DNA from: Patiria pectinifera
Taxonomy: Eukaryota; Echinodermata; Asteroidea; Valvatida; Asterinidae
Assembly: GCA_029964075.1 (NCBI GenBank)
Contig: CM057149.1
Span: 30,456,197 to 30,520,196 of the forward strand
Length of the DNA stretch: 64,000 nucleotides
Reading direction: 5' to 3'
Position numbers and translations under genes: made by a program. Below are positions 47,416 through 58,900 of the stretch, one piece after another; positions within the stretch are counted from its first letter, which is position 1, and every line of letters starts with the position of its first letter. Under the pieces are notes generated by a model, which was given only the letters and a program-made list of their open reading frames with translations, was not told the DNA's origin and did not search any database.

Positions 47416-48104
47416 GGTTGATTAGTCTACAGATGCTGCAGGATTTAGAAGATGGAAAATCAACACCTTCCACGGATCGCCGGCCCGATCGCGTACAAAT
47501 TTCAAAGGGCCGTTAGATTTACGTTGGTAGTCTGGCTTCCGCTCTTAATGTTGTCAACGGGAAGAGAGACGGGGCCTCGACGACTCTACATTTCTCCCAG
47601 GGACAGCCACGTAGCAGACGGACATGTGTCAGTCGATTTACTTCCGGGTTAATTAAGTTAATTGAACTCCAGCCGTGACCTCATGAACCCGCGCCAGTCT
47701 GGAATCAAATGGCGCGCCGTGTGTCGCATGCGTGAAGTGACGAGACTTTTTTGACAAGGCACTAACTGCCAACACTACTGCTGTCTGAGTGCTGATTTCT
47801 GAGACTTCTTCATTTTGTGAACTCGGTAAATCTAAGGAGTAAAATATATACAAGCAGTTTAATGTCAGTCGGCATGATTATATTTGGGAGTGATCCAGTG
47901 TCGCTCAGTGCACTCTGACAGTGATCAATCATCCAACAGTGTCCAATGGCAATGCCCATGGTACTGCACTGGCCGGCTGCGCACTGGCACTGCACTCTGC
48001 AGCACTGACTTCGTTTAGCTGTTTTAGTGGGCTGCGTTCATTTCATTCTTTGATCATACATTTACAAATTACAATTGATTTACAAAGAGTGTATTACTGT
48101 TAAT

Positions 48105-50233
48105 TACAGTCAATTGACCGGTTCCGCAATTTGACCGGTTCCGCAATTTCGGAAAACTAGCTCTCGTTTTCAGGAAGACGAAAACGCCAAGGACTTAAAC
48201 TTTGGTACCGATGGAAAGGTTATTCAATCTACTTTTCAAAAATGGTTTTAGTTTTAGGATACTTACTTGCATTTAAAAATAAATCCCCTACGACCGTCAC
48301 TTGCCGTTAACGAACTGCCGAAATCGAACGCGCACGGAAGCGTGATTTCATGTTTGTCGGCCTGCTACACGATTGTTCAGGGGAATTAAATCATGTCAAT
48401 AGATGCAACTTGTTCGGAAATTATTCATTATTCCACCATACAAATATAAGATTTGAAGTCTTTGAATTTTTTTTTCTATACCCACCAGAGTAACTGCTGG
48501 TCGTTTGGCCGGTTCCGCAAACGCATTCATACTGTCTATACAAACACTGGCCATGGTGTGACTGTATTAACCAGTGCTGCTATTGACAAGTATTGTTGAT
48601 GACGGCCCCCCTAGCGCGGCGCACATTATTTATTTTGGCATGAATTTTTTTTTTTTTCTTTTTTTTGAGAATTTCTATTAATCCTTGATTAAAAATGTCG
48701 AATTTGATGATCATTTCTGGGTGTTCAGTGCAAAATTGAAAACAAAATTGAAACAAAATGATTTTGTTTCTGTCCAGCTTCCGGATAGCACTAGGTTTTG
48801 GATAAAAAAAAAAATTCGGACTTCAAAATTTAAAATACAAAAATCTTTCTTAGTGAGCAAAATTCCCACTAAAGTTTTTCCTTTGCTCTAAAAAAATTCA
48901 CCCCACGTGCCTCAGGGGTTTGGATTCATTTTAGAGTTACAACTCTCCACATCCAGGGTGCACGTGCATGAGTCAGCCCAAGCTAGGAGTTGAGGTTTGT
49001 GGGGAACAATTAAAAATAGTGCATAATAATATGGAAAATAAAACGCAGGTGTGTTTCTAACCCAAAGGACATTTCCAGTAATTTAGTAAATTTAAAATTA
49101 TCTCTTTTCGGTGGGTTCTAACCTTACTCTTTACCCTTTTAAACAAAAAGAAAAATAGGTACACTAATATTTCATAATGAAGACCAGTCTCTCGTCAGTA
49201 CAGAGACACAAATTTTGATTTTCTTGGAGCACAAAATTTGTCAAAAACTATAAACCATTTCTCGATTTTTGTCTCAACTTGGTCATAAACTAAATGATTT
49301 ATATAAAATTTCTTTTTCATACAGACAATGCCAAAGACAAAGAAGATTACGCCAGCCTCCTGATGGGCCATAAGAGGCCATCTGCACATCTTTTTCAGTT
49401 TTACCTGTGAAGGTCAAGAAGAAGTTGAATATTATAGTGAAAGTACATGTAGCTGTGTGTCTTCATCACCATTCCTTTGAATTAATTTATTTATGTGACA
49501 AGTTCTTTTTTTGAATAGTGCTAGCTTCTGGAGTGCTTAAATTATTTGTGTATAACAATTAAACAGACATGCAGGCGTCATAAAGGCAATAAATTTAAAG
49601 GCGTTACATACATTTTTATTAACCAGTACATGTGAAAGAGAAGTGAGGTGTTTTGAAAACTATGCTACTTTGCATGAAAAACCCACAGAACATGTCTATT
49701 TCTGTGATTCATCACCATTTATTTATACGACAGGTATCATTTTGGATTTAAAAGGGGTAGCTTCTTGAGTGCTTTAGTTTTGTATTACATTTACATTTTA
49801 CACATGCAGGTATCACATGTCAATATATTGAAAGGGTTATCGGGATGTACGTGATTTTAAGAGCATCACCGAACGGTAGATGAGGTTTGCTAATACAGTT
49901 GCCCAAGCATGATACACGTACAGAGTTAATATGTGCAACAAGTATGAGTAACTGAACCCTCTCTTTAACTTTCTAACGACATTATAATTAGAAATTGCCA
50001 TTACTATGAAACAGCCATAGGATTTATGACATTTTTAACAATTTGTTTTAATTTGTTTGTGAAATTTAATTTAAATGTGAAACAATATGTATGTGGCCTG
50101 TATGTATCTGGCCTGCTGAGGCCTGTTCCCCCTCCCCTCCCGGCCCCCAGGTTCCCCCTACTGGATGTTGGTGCACACAAAATTAAGCATATAGTGTTTT
50201 TCCCCTGAACAAATTGAAACACTCCCCCCCCCC

Positions 50234-50268
<35 letters not shown>

Positions 50269-51205
50269 AAGGAAAAAAAAAAAAATAAAAAAAAAATAAA
50301 AATTAAATAAACAAATAATATTAATAAACAGTGCTCCCCTGCAGACAATGATTCAGTTCCAATTCATCCAGCCATGCAGTCACTTCCTTAAGTGTCATAG
50401 GAATTAAAATGATCCTGGAGAAAATATTAATTCAAATTCATAAATAGCTGGTCTGTGCTTATGTGAGGAAAAAAAACAACCAACTGGAGCAATTCGGTAC
50501 AAGGTTTGCGTCTGGTTCTATCCAAAGTCAGAGTGTGCCTAATTAAAAATTAGACAACAACAAAAAAGAAAAATATTAGTGATTGCAAGATGATTGACAG
50601 AATGCACAAAAAGCAAGAAAGTCATTTAATTGGATTATTATTATTATTCTATAATTTCTGGTAATGAAACCAAGGATTCGTCAAAAGCGCCCTAGGCACT
50701 GTAGCTCGCAAGCCTGAAGAAACCTGTGAAGAGAAGACAATGAGAAGAAGTTACAGATTGAAGCAAGTCAAATAATAATAGCGTGAACAAAGATTCCCAT
50801 ATAACCATAACATCTTCATGGAGTTACATTTTGTAAATTTGGACGCATTATAATGTGCAGACCTTGGCTCATGCACAGGGAAATATAATCCACACTTTTC
50901 TTGACTGGTTACGGGGCAAAAACGATCTAGATTTGGCCAGTAAACATTGAATATTTTCAGTCCAGTCTCACAGAGGGCGCCGTTTGCGAAACCGGAAAAC
51001 GTTTGCGAAACCGGTCAAAGCACCGACCTCTACAAAATGTCCTGGCAAATTTCTCTTTCAAACGATCACAGAAAACTATTCATATCATGAGGTAGGTGAG
51101 TAATTTGCGCAACTTTATAGATAGGTAGCTTCCTGTGAAAGTGCTTTTTTTCGCCACAAGACGCTTCAGACGATTTGCGATTGCGGAACCGGTCAAACGA
51201 CTGTA
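48105..51205. mobile_element. 3.1 kb TA-bounded element with repeated GACCGGTTCCGCAA motifs
   Basis: The left end TACAGTCAATTGACCGGTTCC mirrors the right end GGAACCGGTCAAACGACTGTA. The motif GACCGGTTCCGCAA (or close variants) occurs twice at the left end and once more near 48512. Inverted variants (TTGCGAAACCGG) occur twice near 50989-51025 and once at 51183. The interior has no recognisable transposase. A weak spliced-looking open segment (49327-49410) reads KEDYASLLMGHKRPSAHLFQ but is not identified. Confidence 0.7.
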
Positions 51206-52127
51206 GTCTCCATGCAGTCTCAGCTCAACCTACAGATTATAAACTTATAATTGAAAGTCGAATAAGATTCTACTTTAGCACTAGCACAGACAGTAGCAGG
51301 CAGTGGATGGAAAGATTTCCATATACGAAGTTCACTAATTTTCCTCTGTATTGACTAACAAGCCCCCAGATAGCAATTTCATGTCATCAAAGTCAATTGG
51401 AGCAGTGAGAAAATACAAGCATTTTCTTAGAAAACACTTACAATTTTTCAGTCCAATCTCATAGGGTTTGTACACAGGGTGTTGAGTGAACTTCGTACAG
51501 TATATGGAAATCTTTCTGCAGTGGATATTTGGACCGGCCGTGGATGATGGAGTTGGACGGTGCCAGTTTTCTTTTAGCTTGCACAGTACTCTCTCGTCCC
51601 TTTTTTTTTTTAAAAGGAGGAGGCAGTCTTTTTTTTTCTCCAAAGATTGACACATTTTCAAAGATAGATTCTTCCATTTTCTTGGCTCTTTTTGCTGGTC
51701 CTTTTTTTGTCTAAAGAAAAAGAAGCCGTCAGCCTTTCTGCCAGAATTTGAGGAAAAAATTCCATACTCGGATGTCAATTTATCTGCTGCCAAACATATT
51801 AATTGTCACCTCACCTTGTCATTTGAACCAAGAGAAATCCAGGAAGCTGTGTAAGGGTGAAAAAAATTTACTCAAAATGTGTTTTTAGAGCACATTTTGG
51901 ATGCATACGTCGTGCAGAACTAACTTGAAGCAGCCGGTCAAATTGCAAAACTGATTGTAGTGGCTGAAAAGACAGCGGTACGTTATACACGTGACATCAA
52001 CAACCATGACGTCGCATGAGCCTGCCAATGATAGTGCAATACGTCATTATGAATATTTATTTTCTCATGAATATTTAGTTTATTTCAATGGATACTTCAA
52101 ATAGGTCCAAAGATTGATGATTGCAAC

Positions 52128-52200
52128 AGCGATCGTGCGCGGCCTAGCGGTTAAGAGACTCGTGTATCAAGCGTCAGAGGTTCGAATCCCGATGAAGTTA
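52128..52200 (+). repeat. tRNA-like sequence
   Basis: GCGCGGCCTAGCGGTTAAGAG (A box), an anticodon-arm-like stretch and CAGAGGTTCGAATCCC (B box). No well-closed acceptor stem was found, so a tRNA-derived SINE head is more likely than a functional tRNA. Confidence 0.5.
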
Positions 52201-52986
52201 CTGACTGATTAATAAATAGAAATTAAGGAAAGTAGAGGAGGGAAAGTGGAGGAATAACCATAAAAGATGTAACTTTTGGCACTAGAAAATTAATTGAAAA
52301 AAGTGACGTCCGAGTACGGAATTTTTTCCGAATTTGAACTTTGGGTCATACAATTTATAAACACATAGAATGACGAAAAGATATTGCAATTGCAAATCAA
52401 ATGTGTGATTTAGAAGAAAAAGGGGAGAAAATGCAGCAGGGAAAAAAAAGGAAGCGGGCGGTGATGAGAAACAAATTTTCATGGAGGCTTTCTCTTATAT
52501 TCTATTAATGTAATCTGGTAATATATCATTACATCATATCTGCTGTGCCAGCTGTTGTTTTACATCAAAGACGACCTCCATCAAACCAGTAACGTTTACT
52601 GAAGAAAGCAGGTGCAGCCAATATGACGTAATGATATGTGAACCAATCAGCGACATCCTCTGTGAAAATAATGTTTAGGCCTACTAAAAAGAAAACCAGG
52701 CCTGGTCAAATATCCACTGCCAAATTAAATAGGCCTACTTAAAAAAGAAAACATTGATTGAATTTCACTTTTCCCTAGTTTGTTGAAATGTGAATGTAAG
52801 GAAATCTTAACCACATTAATAAGGATGTTGTCATTGTGCCTGGTGGGATAAAGACAGGATGGAACACACTCAGTGTGCCATCTAGAAAGCTTGAAGATTG
52901 TTGTTATCATAATCTGACCCTTGCCGATGAAATTTCTCTTCCAGCATTGTTCAGGTTGATCTAAGAACTTGCTCCGAGCCAAAGTT

Positions 52987-55900
52987 ATGGCAGGTTTTGA
53001 CGGAGGCGATGTCAGTCGCTCGTTGCGTGACGCTCTTTGTGACAGCCTAACGGCGATTCTGTCACCACAGCAACATGAGCGGAACCTGGGCGAGGAACAG
53101 CTGAAGCTCCTGGAGGTCACAGAAGGTAAGGGTCATCCAGAATGACCTCTGATCAGGGGGGGGGGGGGACAACTATTCAGTGAGCATGTTTGATCAAGAG
53201 TGGGGGTTAACCACAGGGAAAGTTCAAGCGAGAACCATCCATTAGTCGACTAGTGGTTGATTTGTGACGTAACCTACGCCTGCCCACTGCCAGCTGCATG
53301 CGAACGCCTCCGTTCAGACGCTGGTCAAAACATCAACACAAAACTCCTTGGTCCTTGCTCCCTGCTGTGCATTAATTCACTAGTAACCAGTGATGCAACC
53401 ATGCCCTAGGCTTCGGTACCAAATAGTTGACGAGAGTTGTCCGACCATCCTGCGTTCGAGTGAAGTCGGCCAAACTATAACCAACCCTAACCTCCCCAAC
53501 TCCAACAAAATCCCCCCCCCCCCCATTTTGGTGGATTTTGGGGAACTTGGTCCTGCAGGCCTAAAGCAAAGCGTGCATTGGAAGCAGTGTGATTGATGGA
53601 TTTTGTGCAGACTTGGTCCAGTACCTAGTACAAGACAGGGGGTCAGGGTTAACGTTGTCCTCATTCAAACGTGCTCATAGTTGGCCTAACCTTCATTGAG
53701 TCCAAACTTATCTCTGATGGTTGGACTGGACAGCGCTAACTAGGTCTGTCACATTGCTGGTTAGCAGTAGCCAGGACCATGATGTTTTGTGATGTTTAAC
53801 CACAAAATTTCTAGGGATCGTTTGCATATTAGCCTGCATACTTTTAGCACATCACAAATCAACCAAATGTTGGGCCAAAAAAACAAATATTTGGTCTCTG
53901 GTCAGACCAAAGTTCCGGAATTGACGCGGCCACGCGGCTTTTTTTTTTTTTTTTTTTTCCTTTTTTTATTTTTTCTTCAAGCTTCGATTGTACAGACAAG
54001 GTGGGGTACTATTTTGCTTTTTTGGTGTCCTCGTGTACATTGGTGTCCTCCATAATTTGCCTTGGTGCTTTCGATCATTTGCCTTGGTGCAATTTCCCAT
54101 TCCTTGGTGCTCTTTGGTAAAAAAAAATTGAGGTGCGGAAATAGAGGGCGCTGTTGGAGCTACCGCGGAACATTTTGGAAAAAAAAAAGATCGACGCGCA
54201 TGATTAAAATCGACGCGCGCGCTGACCTGAGACCGACTTATTTTTTTTTTTTGGCCTTACTAGTGGTCCTTGATAGATCTCACTGTGACATTTAATTTGG
54301 ACCTTGACTTTTCACGGAGGATTTCTTTTGTTCATCAGTGTGTCATATGCTTGATGCCAATGGATGTAAGAGCGCCATGGTCCAGTGGTTATGGTGTTTA
54401 ACCCATGTGCCATGGTAGTGGGTTCGAACCCTGACGGGAACATGGTGGTTGTGTCCTTGGGCAAGACATTTACTACAATTTCCTCTCTCCTCCCAGGAGT
54501 ATAAATGGGTACCTGTGAGGGTAGAGACCAGATTGCGTTGATCTCGGCTGCAGAAAAGTCTCAAGGCCTAATGAATAGGGGTGATCATTGTGAAATGCTT
54601 TGAGACCTCCTTTTTGTGGAAAGCGCCATAAACACCACATAATTAATAATAATAATAATTTATTGATTTATATTGCGCCCATCCCATTCAATGTACACAG
54701 GCGCATAACAGCAAAAAAGAATAAACAAACAAAGGATATATATTATTGAAACCACAAATTATTGAAACACCTAACACTGAGGAAAATACCAGCCATACAG
54801 GTTCTAACTACAACACTTCCAAATTCACCAACATTTAAACCTGGTTCTGGTTGATTATGATGAATTCAGTAACAATGTGCCACCGAAATACTACAGTGTT
54901 GGAATTTTGCAGATTTAGGAATGTTCCTACAAAAATATTTAGACAGCTTAAGGGCTATTGGTGGAAAGTTAATCGCTTGGTGACTGACTTTTATTCTTTT
55001 GTCAGAGTTTGGAGTTCACCTTGCTCAGCTAACCCTTGATCCACATGGCGCCTTAGCAATCAGACAGGTAGGTAAACGTAATTTGAAATTTTTATTTTTA
55101 AATCACCATGTACATTTTTTAGCCTTCTCCACTCGTTTGTGGCCATTTGTTGTGTGTTCTAATGGCACTGAAGTTGTAAGGATAGTGATGACATTTATCT
55201 TTAAAGACACCAAGAATCATTTGCAAGTAGCCGGAAACATACATAATGATTTAACGAGAAAATCCTTGCTCATTGTGAAGATAGGACTGGTACCAAATAC
55301 CCTGTGAAAGTCATGGAAAAGTCCTTGAATTTCATTTGAAGATTTCTGAAGGAACCCTGCTTTTTGAGACTTAAGTTGATTGAAATTAGGCGTTCACAGA
55401 CTTTGTTGTGTGAAATAACTTTCCTGTGTTACATAACTTATCGTGAATAAGAAAATATTCTGGTGTCTTTTTTTTTTTCTGTGGGTGTTTCCTTCAGCTT
55501 GCCTCGCTAATTTTGAAGCAGTACGTAGAAGCACACTGGAACACGCACTCGGAGAAGTTTCGTCCGCCTGTTACCACAGATGAGGTTAGTCTAAGGTCGA
55601 TTAAAAAAAAAACCTGAGTACAAAATCCAGTCTATACCCCTCCCTGGGGGATTTTAAAGGATTGAGGAAGGTAGAACCAGGCCACTTTCGCTTGATATGG
55701 CCGTGATTCTGAAGTGATTAATCTGAAAAGATAGTGCCTTTGGTTGTCTTCACAGTGGAGGATTTTAGAGGATTCAGGAAGTTTTGCAGCCAAAAATGTA
55801 TTGGGAGTTTGGATTAAGTTTTGTTAAGATTTGATGGTTGGACTAGGTAACACGCACACAGTTCTGATTTTCAGAGAGACGCACATAAAAATGAGGATTG

Positions 55901-58900
55901 TTTCATTTTTTTTGCTGAAAAGACCTTATGCTTAGCGGCCATCTTAGAGGGCATCTTTTGTTATGTCAATTCAGTAACAACGAATGAACAAAATGTTCAC
56001 TCATGCATATCTAAGCAAAACAAAGGTATTGGCCTCTAAGATGGCTACTTCACATAAGGTCCATTGCAAAATGAGGTTTGACGAGAGGTTCAGCTTTCTT
56101 GCATTCTATTTGTCGATATACTTTAGATACTCTGTTTTTCATTATTTACCACCCCAGGCTAAGGCTGAAATCCGCAAAATGCTCCCCATGGGCCTGAGGG
56201 AGTCTATCAGCAAAGTGCGTTCCAGCGTGGCCTACGCAATCTCGGCCATCGCTTCCTCGGACTGGCCCGAGGCGTGGCCAGAGCTGCTTCCCGAGATGAT
56301 GCACCTGATCACCAGCGGGAATAGTGACGCTGTGCACGGCGCCATGAGAGTTCTCACAGGTAAAATTATTGGGGCCTAATGTCATTAAAAGCCGCTCATC
56401 GGCAGAAAGCAGTATGTTTGTAAATTTGATGCGCTTAAGCTATGATTGGTGGTGAAGATAGCAATAAGATAAAGATTTACGGTCAAGTGGTTGAGATGTC
56501 TGTACTGGTAAGCAAGAAGTTGTGGGTTCAAGTCCCTCCCGAGCAAACTTGTGAAGTTTTTACGGTCAAGTGGTTGAGATGTCTGTACTGGTAAGCAAGA
56601 AGTTGTGGGTTCAAGTCCCTCCCGAGCAAACTTGTGAAGTTTTTACGGTCAAGTGGTTGAGATGTCTGTACTGGTAAGCAAGAAGTTGTGGGTTCAAGTC
56701 CCTCCCGAGCAAACTTGTGAAGTTTTTACTTGCTCGCTCTCAGACAGCATTGAATATACACAGTGCACGAAATTACGTCTTTTGAAGGCCAAAAACCCAA
56801 TATTAAAAATGTTACATCTCCCGACCAGTGTTGTAGTCCAGTCCATCACAAGTCCTTTCATAAGTCTAATCACAAGTCCTTTCATAAGTCTAATCACAAG
56901 TCCTTTCATAAGTCTAATCACAAGTCCTTTCATAAGTCCAGTCACAAGTAACGGGATGAACAATGACAAAGGAATGCTTTTGTAACAGTTCATTTGAATA
57001 GCTAGTGACTTGACCTGAGACTGAAAGACTTGCGATGGACTTGTGATGGACTTGTGATGGACTTGTGATGGACTTGTGATGGACTTGCAGGGACTTGTGA
57101 TGGACTCGTCTACAACACTGCTCCTGACGAAAAGCGCCATCATTTTAGATATTTCAAATTCTTTTTTCCCCCACCTAGAATTCACAAGAGATGTATCAGA
57201 CATGCAGATGCCCCACGTGGCTCCGATCATCCTACCAGAGATGTACCGCATCTTTGCGCAAGCCGACATGTACGGCATACGCACCCGCAGCCGGGCCGTG
57301 GAGATATTCAACGAGTGCGCCAACCTCATCTACAACATCATGAGTTTGAGCGACACGACAAAGGTGAGTGGCCTCTGTCATGAGATGGTGCTTTGTCGCA
57401 GCAACACATAGTAGCAAAAATTGGTTTGTTTTGCTTGCACCGAGCTTGAAGACATTTCAAGTAGAATTCCCCGAAAAAGGCAAACAAATACTGTTGTTGA
57501 ACAAAAATTGGCTAAAGCATCCTTCTGAACCTGAAACACCATCTAGAGAAACAAAACAACACTATTATAGATAACAAAGTTGGTCACTCAAGGGGACTTG
57601 AGCGCCTCCCCCAACCTCCGCCCCCCCCCCCCCAACCTGCCCTACCCCACCACAAGAGTATGGGAGTTGTCGGTGGCAGAACATGACCCTATTCTCCATT
57701 TATGCTTTCCACCTTGTACTGAGATAAGATCATGCATGACAAGAATCCTGTGAAATTTTATGGGATTAAAACATGAACATTTAGACAAGTAAAACAAAAA
57801 CAAAAACCACCCAACTGGGCGGCATCATGATGCCTTATCGTATTGACACAGGGATTCTAACTTCCTATTTTTCTTTTCTTTTCATCTCCAGAATGCAGCC
57901 AAAAATTTGTTATTCCCCATCCTGCCCAAGTTTACGGAGGCCTTTGCCCAAGCACTCCCAGTCCCGTACGGAGAGACATCAGACTGTGGCCTGAAAATGG
58001 AAGTTATCAAGGTATTTCCTAAAACCAACTGTGAACAGAATTCAAATTTCTATTTCTCCATGTTAGAAAGTTAGAGAGTTCATTAGCCTGTGTAACTAAT
58101 TGCAATCCTCCATTGTCATCCTGTACTGTGGATTGGCAATGCCAAGGCACTAAATAGTTGGAGTAAAGAGGCTGTGCCATAAACAGTGGTATACGCTGGA
58201 TTGCTTGCCCAAGAACACATGCATAAAGCAAGTAACATCCTGCATCCTCCAAAATCATTTTTGGCAAAACCCAGCCAGAACCTCAATCCTCCAATTTCAT
58301 CCAGCCTCAGTTGGGGCCTGCTAACCTTGATCCTCCATTATCCTCCAGAGGCAAAATCCTGCTCTGCCCTCAATCCTGCAAAACCCTCCAGTGCTTCGAT
58401 TTTCAAAGTCCCTCACTTTTTTAAAATCCTCCATTTTGCAAAGAAGATTTTAGAGGAATTGGGAAGGTTGGGGTTAAAGGTAGAGTATGTCATTTGTCAT
58501 TTGTGCATTTTCGTTTGAAGCAATAAAAGTGTTCAAAATCTAAAGACGGGTGCTTAACAGCTAACCTGATGAAGTTTTAGCTCTGTGAATGCTGTAGATT
58601 CTGAGAAAAAAATATTCTAGGGTCTCAATTTCAATTCAAAAGTTGCCGAGTCATGTTTTGAATTGCGCCCGAAGTCAGTATCCGGGACACGTTCTCATTC
58701 TGCTGATTGCAAATATGCGATGTCACCCACTGAGCTGACGGAAAATAGCAACCGCGCACGCATGTGCGTCATGTCAACGCTTGCACGCACCATTTACGGA
58801 TTCGCCAAAGTACAAACCAACTACTAATCCGAAAATGCGTCACTTCACGCATCTTTGGAAATGGCCTTCCTTTGTTGTTTTCTTAAAAAATGACCGTGCC

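Larger units (their letters stand above)
47416..52986. promoter_or_regulatory. Divergent RPN1/IPO9 intergenic region
   Basis: Contains both 5' flanks. A GC-richer stretch next to the RPN1 ATG (47416-47660) is the likely RPN1 promoter. The middle is occupied by a 3.1 kb TA-bounded element (48105-51205). A tRNA-like repeat lies at 52128-52200. An A-rich tract covers 50237-50310. No other gene recognised. Confidence 0.45.

Noticed and set aside
50004-50348. 114-aa minus-strand hydrophobic frame
   Set aside because: Mostly translation of an A-rich/T-rich tract (poly-F); low complexity.
56694-57329. 211-aa minus-strand open frame with [11 protein letters not shown] repeats
   Set aside because: The repetition comes from the tandem arms of a MITE, and the frame also covers IPO9 exon 5 in antisense.
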